Positions 12,839 to 23,529 of a DNA stretch of 64,000 nt are shown one piece after another. A model generated the notes under the pieces. The model did not search any database. It had not been told where the DNA came from and worked only from the letters and a program-made list of their open reading frames with translations. Each line of letters opens with the position of its first letter. Position 1 is the first letter of the stretch. The position numbers were made by a program, and so were the translations under genes. This DNA comes from Ectobius pallidus (taxonomy: Eukaryota; Arthropoda; Insecta; Blattodea; Ectobiidae): contig CAXKWD010000009.1 in the NCBI GenBank assembly GCA_964059195.1, forward strand, positions 47,339,160 through 47,403,159, read 5' to 3'.

Positions 12839-13615
12839 TTGGGAACGTGGAACGTTAGGAGTTTACATAGCCATGGGGCGCTTAAATCGGTAACTAGAGA
12901 ATTAGTTAAATACAGGTTAGATGTAGTTGCAGTAAATGAAGTTAGATGGGAGGGTGAAGGTTCAATGCAGACAGATGCGTATACCTATCTCTACGGGAAA
13001 GGGAATGATAACCATCAATTAGGGACCGAGTTCTTCATACATAGGAGAATTAATTCAGCCATTAAGAACGTATAGTTTATTAATGATAGGCTTTCTTATG
13101 TTATTCTAAGAGGACGGTGGTGTCACGTCATAGTTATGAATGTTCATGCACCAAGAGAGGATAAACAAGATGATGACAAGGACACTTTTTATGAGGAAAT
13201 AGAACAGACATTTGACCAGTTGCCGGCATATCACATGAAAATTGTGCTAGGAGATTTCAATGCGAAAGTAGGAAGGGAGGATATTTTCAAGCCCACGATT
13301 GGGAACGAAAGTCTCCACTTGCAAAGCAACGGCAATGGGGTTAGACTAGTGAGTTTTGCCACCGCTAAAAATTTAATCGTAAAGAGTTCAAAATTCCCTC
13401 ATCCTGATATTCATAAATATACATGGACCTCGCCAGATGAAAAGACTCATAATCAAATCGACCATGTGCCAATAGATGCAAGGAGGCAGTCTAGTATAAT
13501 CGACGTTCAAACTTTTAGGGGTGCTGACTGCGATTCGGATCAGTATCTAGTAGTTGCGGCTGTTCGGGAGAAACTTTCATTAAACAAAGGAACTAGGCAA
13601 AATTTCTATATATAG
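12839..13615 (+). pseudogene. RTE APE-type endonuclease domain
   Basis: One continuous frame with a single in-frame TAG at 13073-13075. It shows the apurinic-type endonuclease motifs in order: GTWNVRSL (start), NEVRWEG, MNVHAPRED, VLGDFNAKVG, and SDQYLVV near the end. In active relatives the last motif is normally SDH; here His is replaced by Gln, so the catalytic His is lost. Such nucleases nick target DNA to prime reverse transcription. There is no ATG at the start of the recognisable domain; the true start would lie in or near the UTR. Confidence 0.85.
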
Positions 13616-13624
13616 AGATTCAAT

Positions 13625-14086
13625 ATGGAAAAGTTAGGTGAAGACCAAAGTAGGAATGCTTATCAAGTCGAGATTTCAAATAGATTTACAGTCATTGCCG
13701 AACAAGCTAGGGATGTAATAACTATCGAGGAATTTCTCTTTTATCAACATCATACAAAATTCTATCTAATACCCAGGTATACTGCTGTGAAGATTAACCC
13801 CATATGCGGACGAAATCATTGGAGATCACCAATGTGGATTTAGGCGAAATAGATCAACTATTGATCATATATTTTGTATTCGCCAAATCTTGAAGAAAAA
13901 GTGGGAATATAATAAATCTGTTCACCAGCTATACATAGATTTAAAAAAAACATATGATTCAGTTAGGCGAGATAAATTATACGGTACAATATCCTCATTG
14001 AGTTTGGGATACCAAAGAAGTTAGACTGATCAAAATGTGTCTAAATGAAACCTATAGCATAGACAGCTAGGGAAATTTGTATCAGA
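13625..14086 (+). pseudogene. RTE reverse transcriptase, N-terminal part
   Basis: After a short linker frame (13625 on), the RT appears with GFRRNRSTIDHIF near 13850 and YIDLKKTYDSVRRDKLY near 13940 (motif A; its first Asp is in place). Frameshifts occur at about 13840 and 14010. The thumb-proximal and finger sequence that normally precedes GFRR is missing, which indicates an internal deletion. Coding similarity stops at 14086, where the Helitron is inserted, and resumes at 14807. Confidence 0.75.
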
Positions 14087-14806
14087 CTAGAAGGTGCCCG
14101 TGGCTTGCGCCACGATAATTCTTTTAAAAATTAAGAGTATAATAATTATTAAAGCATTATATTCATTAACACTTGCACGCGAATCATTCATAAACTAAGC
14201 CATTAATAATTAATGAAACAGCTAAAATTCCTGCTTTAGAGTACATTCCACGACATGAAAGCGCCCCCTGGGAAAACTATATCAGAATCGATTATGCAGT
14301 TCCAAAGAACCTGTGAACACATAATACGTATTGTTACTCAGCTGTTTATTGACATGAATATGATGTGAATTTTATTTTATCAATTCAGTGTAATTTTCAG
14401 AAATTATATAATGTTTCAAGGGAAGGAATGGTTTGTTTGGATTATTATTATCAGCGATATTTCGAGGGATAAAACCATCAATATTTTACAGCTGTTGCCC
14501 CCGGTTCGCCCGCCATTATTCATTGACTCCAGGGTTTTTAAGAAAATTACACTGGTAGATTATTAAAAATGTTTGTGGTTCAGAGCTATGAAAATTGGAA
14601 GTAAAAATAAAATTAGAATATTTGTTCATTGTGTTCATTTCACTTAGGCCTTATGTAATAAAGAAACGGTTTTCCTTCCTAATTTTGTAGTCGTCATGAA
14701 AGTTTAGACTGCGAGAGACGAACATCACCGAGTATACCCGATGTCTCACGAAACGGGCGAGCAAGCACGCTATTTAGGGCCGTTGAATTGTATAAGAGTA
14801 GATAGA
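14087..14806 (-). mobile_element. Non-autonomous Helitron
   Basis: On the minus strand the element starts TCTATCTACTC (at 14806) and ends with a hairpin (stem CGTGGC/GCCACG with a 4-nt loop, 14099-14114), 8 nt, and CTAG at 14087-14090. These are the expected Helitron ends: 5' TC, a subterminal 3' hairpin, and CTRR. It sits between A14086 and T14807. Removing it rejoins the RT reading frame of the host RTE without a base gained or lost, as expected for A^T insertion without TSD. No Rep/helicase is encoded, so it depended on a partner in trans. Confidence 0.85.
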
Positions 14807-15722
14807 TAGGTTTGCCATTAGAAGCGGCTTGAAGCAAGGAGATGCACTATCGCCTTTACTTTTTTAATTTCGCTTTGGAATATGCCATTAGGAAAGTTCA
14901 ACAAAACAAGGTAGGCCTAAAATTAAATGGCAGGCACCCGATTTTAGCTTATGCAGATGACGTTTGCTTGTTAGGAGATGACATAAACAATCGAGAGAAA
15001 TGCATAAAGGCGTTTCAATGCCTGCAGAAATGTTAGAATGTTGGATTGGAAATTAATACAGAAGAAATTAAGTATATGGTAATGGAACGTCAAAATAATG
15101 CTCCACAAAATATTAGAATAGCCGGTAAATCGTTGGAACAGGTGGAAAATTCAAATATCTGGGAGCAATAATTACAGACACAATTAATATTAAGGCAAAA
15201 GTTAAGTCTCGACTAAAATCAGGAAATGCTTGTTTTCATGCAATTCAGAAACTCTTATCTTCTTGCCTTCTGTCCAGAAACCTAAAAACCGGTTGTATTA
15301 TAATATTATATGGATGTGAGACATGGTCTCTTACTGATCGGGAAGAACATAATCTGAGGGTATTCGAAGACAGGGTGCTTAGGAAAATACTAAGAGAGAT
15401 GAAAATGAGGACTGGAGAAAACTGCATTCCGACAAGCTTCATGTCCTGTACTCTTCTCCGGATATAGTAAGGGTAATTAAATCACGGAGGATGAAATGGG
15501 CTGGACATGTTGCGCGCATGGGGGAGGAAAGACGTATTATCTCAAAAGTATTTATTGAGAGACCCGTAGGGAAAAGACCACGTGGAAGACCTAGACGTAG
15601 ATAGGAGGAGAATATTAGCATAAATTTAAGGGAAGAAGGATTTGCGAGGAATGATTGGAGGGAGTTAGCACAGAATAGGGTTGAATGGCGGGCTCAGGTA
15701 AGCGCGGACCTTCGGGTTTCAT
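14807..15722 (+). pseudogene. RTE reverse transcriptase, C-terminal part
   Basis: Continues the RT: RSGLKQGDALSPLL at ~14820, then AYADDVCLLGDD (the YADD catalytic box) at ~14947-14982, then the thumb region. The family-typical C-terminus follows in broken frames (NLRVFEDRVLRKI near 15350, MKWAGHVARMG near 15493, WRELAQNRVEWR near 15660). It is interrupted by a TAG at 15034-15036 and several frameshifts. Confidence 0.8.
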
Positions 15723-15772
15723 AAAATAGATAATATTCCTTTAGCTTGCTGAGTTGTCTATTGCCAAGCCAT

Positions 15773-15795
15773 TGAGTAAGTAAGTAAGTAACTAA
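15773..15795. repeat. (TAAG)n tail of the RTE element
   Basis: Short tandem TAAG units directly before the right TSD; they serve as the 3' terminus of the LINE. Confidence 0.8.
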
Positions 15796-15806
15796 GTATA
15801 AGTGCA

Positions 15807-17689
15807 CTTGTCTAAAGGTTGCTTTGTACTTGGGTTGGAAAAGGCCAATGTATATAGGCCTATGTATGTGTATGTGTGAGTGTATTAGGGAAGAATTTTT
15901 CATATTAGTTTCAATAACAACGCCAGATTTATAAAAGACTGTCAGTTTTTTTTTTAAGCATGGTATATCATTCCATTCAGATCGTTAGGTTTATATCGTC
16001 TTTTCGCAAGTGTCAGAGGAATGTTTCTCCTAACGGATTCTCAAATAATGTTCAATATCATTAGACTATTTAATATTCTGTGATTTCATGAATGCATATC
16101 TACGTCTTAAATATTACTGTGCAATTACAGTGGAGACTGGTCAAAAAATCACTTGAGGAATTTTTCTCCGAAAATATTCTCCTCTATGAAATATAAAAAG
16201 GTGTCCAGTGTAAGACCTAATAATAGTAGATAGTAGAATAAATAAAAACGTAGAAGGAAAGAAATGTAATGCACTAAGAGAGTAAAAAGAAACAAGAAAA
16301 CAACAATGCACAATCTATACACAAGGCCAAACAGATAATAAAATGGCCGACCTTAGGATTTCTCCATCACAGAAGAAACGTTGCCTAACATTTAAAACAA
16401 TCATGCATAAATATCTGCAAAGTTTAAGCACCAACAATTAGGGGGCTCGCTGATACCTTTACTACCGGCCACTTTGAGTGCTCAAATACAATTTCTATGG
16501 CCGCAATTATTTACGATATGAAAACGTGCGGACAAAGCCCACTTGAACAGGTCAATATCACGAACATAAACAAAAACGTTTATGAGATAAATATCACCAG
16601 GCAGCTAGACAGCCTGTGATTTTATTTACATATTAATTAAGACATAAAACCAGGTCTGCAGGAGACCAGTGTGATTTGTGATCGTATGAGTAAGTTAAAT
16701 CCAGTCTAATTGTGCACGTCAATCTTGAGATCTACTTTAGCCGCTCGTTCTAATTTTATGTCTTATGGTAATAACTCCATGTATAGAGGCAAAAAAGAGG
16801 AAGAAGTACCTCTGCTATCTACCATAGGGAATCGAGTATGTTTTATGGCAGGGAGCCATGCACTCTTGTTGTTTTATTACATTCTTGCTGCGACAAGATG
16901 CATGGGATAATCACTTCGCCGGGAGTTGGATGCTGTGAAAAGTACAGCAAACAAAATAGTATACTGCAGGGGGTTTCAAGATATACCGTTTTGGTCATTC
17001 GCTAGAAGAACCTCATTGTTTTGTTAGCAGTCTGATGCTCTAGTGTTGCTAAGGCCTTCATGCTAGTGACTAGGAGTTACGTGGCCAGAAGTTTCGGATA
17101 TTTCAGCTGAGGACTGGAGTAAACTAAGCTTATAGTCGTCTTGCTATCTTCGTCCCCAGCAGTGCTGTCTGTGAAGTGTTATTTGTTAAATGCAAGAAGG
17201 ACACAGTCGTTAATAGCCGCGTGTTGAAGTGTTGTCAAGTCTCAGTGGGAAACGATAATAAAAGAAACGCTATAATTTTGTATTATATTACTATTGTTAT
17301 TATAATGACTTGGAACAGAGTCTGCTACCTGCTTGTATTTGAGAGTGTAAATGATTGTTTTCCCTCAATAAACAGTAAAATAATCTGGCAGACCGCAAAA
17401 GTTTGACTCGCTGAATGGGGACGATAAAAATGAGAGTACTATACACTTCCTTTCTACTGCGCACAAGTTCAGTCTAGACTATCGTAAGGAATTTTTTCTG
17501 AGGTTCTGCTGCCAAGCTAAATGTATTTATTGTCCAAAAACATATCGTCAGATGCATAGCATGCGTTGACAATAGTGCATGTAGAGAATATTTTATGCAA
17601 CATAATTTGTTAACGGTACAATATGTTTTGTATGAACTAGAACTTCTGAAACTTATTCATTTAAATTTATCTGAATTTTACAAAAATAG
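15807..17689. other. Intergenic DNA, nothing firm
   Basis: No gene recognised. About 15990-16110 shares scattered words (CAGAGGAAT, TTTCTCCT, TTCATGAATGCATAT) with the right flank of the Foldback element at 22245-22340, so an old copy of the same repeat may be present. Frames at 16710 and 17176 carry no motif. Confidence 0.4.
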
Positions 17690-17940
17690 CGGGGGGGGGC
17701 GGTGTCGTAGATTTACGGCACGTAAAAGAACTCCAAGCCTAAATTTGAGCCTCTGGACAAAATTCCCTTTCACGTCCAAGTACTACCTACGTTTCCAGAG
17801 GGGAGTTGAGAGGCGATGGGCTTACCACATGACCCTCTGCCCTCTCTCGGAAAATAAGCGTAACAAAATTAGTATAGGCAATGAAACCTCCACTTGGCGG
17901 CCCTATGCCCCACCATAGGGGTTACAGGAAAAATGCATAA
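17690..17940 (+). mobile_element. Probable LINE/SINE 3' fragment with (ATT)n tail
   Basis: A GC-richer block that contains TTTACGGCACGTAAAAGAAC, a phrase I recognise from invertebrate retroposed repeats, and runs straight into a long (ATT)n tract, as the 3' tail of a retroposon would. It begins after a run of G at about 17691. No coding motif seen; family not assigned. Confidence 0.45.
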
Positions 17941-17955
17941 TCATTATTATTATTA

Positions 17956-17990
<35 letters not shown>

Positions 17991-17991
17991 G

Positions 17992-18061
<70 letters not shown>

Positions 18062-18062
18062 T
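17941..18062. repeat. (ATT)n microsatellite
   Basis: About forty ATT units with a few interruptions (e.g. CCGC near 17990). It lies at the 3' edge of the preceding GC-rich fragment. Confidence 0.95.
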
Positions 18063-18215
18063 TAAAATTAGTTCTTTGACAAAGATATGTTATAAATGTT
18101 TTCTTTATCCTTTAAATAAATATTATATTATAAAAGAAATGTTATGATTAGAGAATACCTTTTTCTTTATGCAAAAGATTTTACAAATTATATTAAAATT
18201 TTAGTGTGTAGCTTC

Positions 18216-18520
18216 AGCAGCCATTATAGTGGCTTTATTGGCGGGAAAAAATAGAAAAAGAAACGTTTGTGGCTAAAACCGTGGATTGCTCGGCGTGAAT
18301 TAAAGGAGATCCGTCAAAATTTGCTGCAATAACATGCAGTAGAAGATCAAAGAAGATGCATCAATTTTTTTAGGACGGATGAAAAGTCCTTCAAATTCTT
18401 AGGCCCTGAAGGTGCTTAATATCACTGAAAATGACGCATTTACGAAATCCTATCAGCGTTAAGGTAACTTTACGATTTCTAGCTAACTTTTTTGGTTCGT
18501 ATTCCGAGTTTAATGGCTTC
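18216..18520 (+). pseudogene. PIF/Harbinger transposase N-terminal relic
   Basis: In shifting frames the plus strand gives RLWLKPWIARRELKE near 18270, EDQRRCINFFRTDEKSF near 18340, and THLRNPISVKVTLRFLANFF near 18440. The spacing and words match the start of HARBI1-type transposases (W-x-x-PWI-x-RRE, then an ED...F-x-NF-R segment, then a helix-turn-helix ending T-LRFLA). At least three frame changes and two stops make it a relic. No DDE residues remain. No TIRs were found around it. Confidence 0.55.
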
Positions 18521-18975
18521 ATGGCCACGACAGATCGCCTATTTTTCGCCGTCATTATACAACTGAACGAAATATTTTATAAAATATAGAATGAGAAGTC
18601 CGACTATGATAAAAGGCCAACTATGATAAAACTAATAAAATATGAAAAAGGACATAAAAAAAAAACCTTCCTCTAATTCTTCTCGAACAAAGTCCTTTGT
18701 TCTTTTATAGTGTGTCATGCCGGTTTGACTTAATTTTTTTTTTCTCACAAAAAGTAGATTTAATACACTCCACTACTTAATTGACTTGAATCGTGCCACC
18801 TTCACAGGACATTGCTGTGCAAATCATAATAATTTTGAAGGCGTGGCACGGCATTATGAAGGTGTTGTCATGATTTCGTAACAGCCGTAGCCGACTTTAT
18901 AAAGAATACAAGGCCTCTGAATGCGTCCAATTTTCGACCTTAAAATTCTCCATGTTGACGTAGGCTACTTTTACT
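18521..18975. other. AT-rich DNA, no feature
   Basis: Nothing recognised between the Harbinger relic and the outer edge of the Foldback element. Confidence 0.4.
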
Positions 18976-18994
18976 TAAGAATATTAGAGGAGAA

Positions 18995-19050
18995 ACTTTG
19001 GCTATCCGTGCCAATGATCTACCAACTGAACTAATAGAGCGTGGGCTACT
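18995..19050 (-). other. tRNA-like A-box segment at Foldback edge
   Basis: On the minus strand the sequence TAGTTCAGTTGG fits the Pol III A box, followed by a perfect 5-bp stem with 7-nt loop (TTGGC/GCCAA) like an anticodon arm. There is no convincing B box or acceptor stem. It is either a truncated tRNA-derived repeat or the tRNA-like tip of the inverted repeat. Confidence 0.3.
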
Positions 19051-19087
19051 GTATACCCCCCATCCCCCCCACCCATGGGATTTTCCG

Positions 19088-20975
19088 ACTCATATATTTT
19101 TTTGTTGGTATTGACATGTAGTTTCATATTTCAGTTGTTTTCCCCTTATCAATTACAGCATTTACCCGGAAACCCCGGAAAACTACGGAAATCCGGAGAA
19201 AACTAGTTTGTTTTAATTTTTCTTTGTTCTTTGCTCCTAATATGCCCAGGAAATTTCTGAATCACATATTTATTGTTAGTATTGCCATCTAGATTAAGTT
19301 TTTAGCTGTTTACCCCTTATCAATTACAGCATATCCCCGGAAAACAACGGAAATCCGGAGAAATTACTTTGTTTTAATTTGTCTTTGTTCTTTGCTCCAA
19401 ATATGCCCAGGGAATTATTGACTCACATATTTCTTGTTGGCATTGTCATCTAATTTAAGGTTTCAGTTGTTTGCCTCTGACCAATTACAACATATCCCCG
19501 GAAAACCCGGAATACCACGTATATACGGAGAAAATGACAATGTTTTATTTTTTCAATCTTTGTTTTTCCTTCTAATATTCAAAGGGAATTTCTGACTCAT
19601 ATGTTTTTTTTGTTGGCTTTGCCATCTAGATTAAGGTCTCAGTTGTTTGCCCATTATCAAATACAGTATATCCCCGGAAAACTCCGAAAACCACGGAAAC
19701 CCGGAGAAAATTACTTTGTTCAATTTTTTTAAAATCTTAGTTCTTTGCCCTAGTATTCAAAGGGATTTGGTGACTCATATAGTTTTGTGTTGGTATTGCC
19801 ATCTAAATTAAGGTTTCAGTTGTTTGCCCCTTATCAATTACAGCATTTCCCCAGAAAACTCTAAAAACCACGGAAATCCGGAGAAAGTTACTTTCTTTAT
19901 TTTTTTTAATCTATGTTTTTTCCTCCTAGTATTCAAAGGGAATTGGTGACTTATATGTTTTTGTATTGGTATTCCCATCTAGATTAAGGTTTCAGTTCTT
20001 TGTCCCCTATCAATTATAGCATTTCCCCAGAAAACTCGGAAAACCACGGAAATCCGGAGAAAATTACTTTGTTTTAATTTTTTTAATCTTAGTTATTTGC
20101 TCTTAGTATTCAAAGGGACTTAGTGACTCATACGGTTTTGTGTTGGTATTGTCATCTAAATTAAGGTTTCAGTTGTTTGCCCCTTATCAATTACAGCATT
20201 TCCCCAGAAAACTCTGAAAACCACGGAAATCCGGAGAAAATTACTTTGTTTTAATTTTTTTAATCTTAGTTATTTGCTCTTAGTATTCAAAGGGACTTTG
20301 TGACTCATATGGTTTTGTGTTGGTATTGCCATCTAAATTAAGGTTTCAGTTGTTTGCCCCTTATCAATTACAGCATTTCCCCAGAAAACTCTGAAAACCA
20401 CGGAAATCCGGAGAAAATTACTTTGTTTATTTTTTTAATCTAAGTTTTTTCCTCCTAGTATTCAAAGGGAATTGGTGACTTATATGTTTTTGTATTGGTA
20501 TTCCCATCTAGATTAAGGTTTCAGTTGTTTCCCCCCTATCAATTACAGCATTTCCCCAGAAAACTCGGAAAACCACGGAAATCCGGAGAAAATTACTTTG
20601 TTTTAATTTTTTTAATCTTAGTTATTTGCTCTTAGTATTCAAAGGGAATTGGTGACTTATATGTTTTTGTATTGGTATTGTCATCTAGATTAAGGTATCA
20701 GTTGTTTTCCCCTTATCAATTACAGCATATCCCCGGAAAACTCCGAAAACTCCGAAAACCACGAAAATCCGCAGAAAATGAGTTCGTTTTAATTTATTAA
20801 AAATCTTTGTTATTTGATCCTAATATTCCCAGGGAATTTCTGACTCACATATTTTTGTTCGTATTGCCATCTAGTTTAAGGTTTCAGTTGTTTGCCCCTT
20901 ACAAATAGTTTTAATTTTTTATTGTTCTTTGCCCCTAATATTCCCAGGGAATTTCTGACACATATTTTTGTTCAC
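19088..20975 (+). repeat. ~176-bp satellite array (left arm)
   Basis: Monomer starts, judged by GACTCATAT and variants, lie at about 19088, 19258, 19430, 19592, 19772, 19948, 20124, 20302, 20477, 20653 and 20842. Each unit contains TATCAATTACAGCAT, a GGAAAACNCCGGAAA-type core and CCGGAGAAAATTACTTTG. Units at 19948 and 20477 resemble each other more than their neighbours, which suggests block duplication inside the arm. Confidence 0.9.
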
Positions 20976-21044
20976 ATTAGAATATGAAGGGTGTGCTGCC
21001 AGGTTTTCAATCGCTTTCATCCCTTCAGCATCATTATTTTTTGT
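20976..21044. other. Central spacer of the Foldback element
   Basis: About 70 bp between the arms with no satellite similarity. It contains a small internal match (GAAGGGTG...CATCCCTTC). Non-coding. Confidence 0.6.
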
Positions 21045-22180
21045 CATGCTGTAATTGGTAAGGGGAAAACAACTGATACCTTACTAGTTGGCACTTCCAA
21101 CACAAAAGCATATGTGTCAGGAATTCTCTTCGAATATTAGGAGCAAAGAACAAGGATTTAAAAAGAAAACATAGTCATTTTCTCCGTATATACGTGGTTT
21201 TCCGTGTTTTCCGGGGATATGCTGTAATTGGTAAGGGGAAAACAACTGAAACCTTAATCTAGATGGCAATACCAACACAAAAACATATGATTTACCAATT
21301 CCCTTTGAATACTAGTAGCAAAGAAAAAAGATTTTCAAAAATTCAAACGAAGTCAATTTTTTCGGATTTCCTTGGTTTTCGGAGTTTTCCGGGGATATGC
21401 TGTAATTGATAAGGGGCAAACAACTGAAATCTTAATCTAGATGGTAATGGCAACAAAAAAACATATGAGTCAGAAATTCCCTTTGAATATTAGGGGCAAA
21501 GAACAAAGATTTAAAAACCAAAACATAGTAATTTTCTCCGTATATACGTGGTTTTCCGGGTTTTCCGGGGATATGCTGTAATTGGTAAGGGGAAAACAAC
21601 TGAAACCTTAATCTAGATGGCAATACCAACACAAAAACATATGATTTACCAATTCCCTTTGAATACTAGTAGCAAAGAACAAAGATTTTCAAAAATTCAA
21701 ACGAAGTCAATTTTTTCGGAATTCCTTGGTTTTCGGAGTTTTCCGGGGATATGCTGTAATTGATAAGGGGCAAACAACTGAAATCTTAATCTAGATGGTA
21801 ATGGCAACAAAAAACATATGAGTCAGAAATTCCCTTTAAATATTAGGGGCAAAGAACAAAGATTTAAAAACCAAAACATAGTAATTTTCTCCGTATATAC
21901 GTGGCTTTCCGGGTTTTCCGGGGATATGTTGTAATTTGTAAGGGGCAAACAACTGAAACCTTAAACTAGATGGCAATACGAACAAAAATATGTGAGTCAG
22001 AAATTCTCTGGGAATATTAGGGGCAAAGAACAATAAAAAATTAAAACAAACCCATTTTCTCCGGATTTCCGTGGTTTTCCGGGGTTTCCGGGCAAATTCT
22101 GTAATTGATAAGGGGCAAACAACTAAAATCTTAAACTAGACGATAATATCAACAAAAAAATATGTGTGCCAGAAAATCCC
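21045..22180 (-). repeat. ~176-bp satellite array (right arm, inverted)
   Basis: GCTGTAATT or a close variant recurs near 21049, 21221, 21399, 21574, 21751, 21928 and 22099, the reverse complement of the left-arm unit. The pair 21221-21573 is repeated almost unchanged at 21574-21927, a ~353-bp dimer that behaves as a higher-order unit. Confidence 0.9.
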
Positions 22181-22299
22181 ACGGGGGGGGGGGGGAGGGT
22201 TTGCTATTGGTAGCCCATGGTCTATAAGCCAGAGTTCACTTCACATCGCCAGAGGAATCCTACTGTCAGAGGATTTTTTCTCCTATAATATTCTCATGT

Positions 22300-23529
22300 A
22301 ATGTCCAACAGAGACAACTGTGGTTCATGAATGCATATGTATATAATCCATACTTTTACTTAAGATTTCTTACAATACGATTTAATAATAATTTTAATTA
22401 TGCCTAAATGCATAAAGCTTACTGTGCCCTAATGGATAGGCTAAACCGTCAAGAAATAGTTTCCAATAATTTTTTCAACGTTACTTCATTTTCAACTAAT
22501 AACTTATTTTATTGCTATGGTAGGACTGAAATACGCACTTGTATTTTCTATGTCGTCAACAAGCAAGAAATCTGTAGCCGGTAGAAAGTCCCATTCTTGT
22601 ACATGTCGATGATAAATAGATAGGAGCTATAAAAGATGCAACATGTAGATGCGAAGAGAACATAAAGACATCATTTACATGATCACACTACACCGCATCC
22701 AGCGTGATATATGAGGACCCACGTCAAAAAGGCACATAAAACTTGCAAAGAAGGAAAAAAAAGCCGTGAAAAATGATCTAAGAATACTGCTTTTAAGGAA
22801 GAAGCCTGCAAAGGAAAAAAGAAAGGAATACAAAACTCATAAAAAAAAGCATGCGCGAACAGTTGAAGATGAATAGTAATTGCCAGCCATTTGAAAAAGA
22901 TATTTCCCTTCTTTGGCGATTCTCTGTTACGACGATAATAAGGAATAAGAAAAGATAAGTCCTTAATGTTACACAAACATCTTTTAATTCCTAGAACCGT
23001 CATCTAATGGAACCTTTCAAGATCTTACAGCTTGGTAGAGTAGACGCGAATTTATGTTTATCGAGCAATATAATTTGATCCCATAGAACATGTTGAAAAC
23101 ACTAAGCGAATGCTATAACCATTCAAAATATCTGTCAGTATGGTAAGTAGCCATTAAAAACTTTCTATTTCGTCTGAGAGAAAAATTACACAGATAAAAC
23201 CAGAAGCTCTTTCACTGATAGAGTAGTTAAGAATGCTTATACCGGTACTTTGGCACATGGTATACGAGTTCACGCTAACTTCGAATTCTAAACCTAATGA
23301 ATGCAACATGTTTTCGTACAAAAGGAAAGTAAAGTTGTTGGATTTTCAGCTAGTTAAGAAATCCCATACCGCAGAAAAAAAGACGACCAACTGTCAAAAT
23401 TGCCAGTCATTTCACTCATAAACTGTGAAGGAACAGTGCAATCGTTCTCCAAAACATAGAATTAAAACTGTAAGCTCCGTTCGTAAATTGTAAATTTGTG
23501 GGAATGTTTGCCAATGTTTCACCATTTGA
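22300..23529. other. AT-rich intergenic DNA
   Basis: No gene or element recognised. The minus-strand frame 22683-23003 has hydrophobic composition but no domain I can name. Confidence 0.4.

Larger units (their letters stand above)
12455..15795 (+). mobile_element. RTE-clade LINE with internal deletion and nested Helitron
   Basis: The element has a 5' UTR (about 12455-12838, including the phrase CCTCCAGCTTGGGGGTTTGG), an endonuclease, a partial reverse transcriptase, and a 3' end in (TAAG)n at ~15773-15795. The direct repeat GTATAAGTGCA at 12444-12454 and 15796-15806 is its TSD. Relative to the usual RTE layout, the block between endonuclease and RT palm is largely missing (around 13700-13800). 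A 720-bp Helitron interrupts the RT. It is dead: stops in the endonuclease and several frameshifts in the RT. Other 3' ends of the same family lie at 6671-7052 and 49486-49797. Confidence 0.85.
19040..22235. mobile_element. Foldback-like element with satellite arms
   Basis: Two opposed arrays of the same ~176-bp monomer flank a short centre. The left arm carries about eleven head-to-tail monomers on the plus strand (19088-20975). The right arm carries about seven in reverse orientation (21045-22180). The outer ends mirror each other: TGGGCTAC, a C-rich run, then GGGATTTTC at the left, and the complement (GAAAATCCC, poly-G, GTAGCCCA) at the right. This organisation recalls Drosophila FB elements, whose long TIRs are built from tandem repeats. 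No transposase is present. Weak similarity between the flanks extends another 50 bp outward (AGAATATTA..AGGAGAAA on both sides), so the limits are approximate. Confidence 0.7.

Noticed and set aside
17894..18079. Frame encoding poly-Tyr/Ile
   Set aside because: Translation of an (ATT)n microsatellite.
19088..22180. CRISPR-like array of regular repeats
   Set aside because: Period ~176 bp with no distinct short repeat/spacer pattern, opposed orientations and eukaryotic context; it is a satellite in inverted arms.
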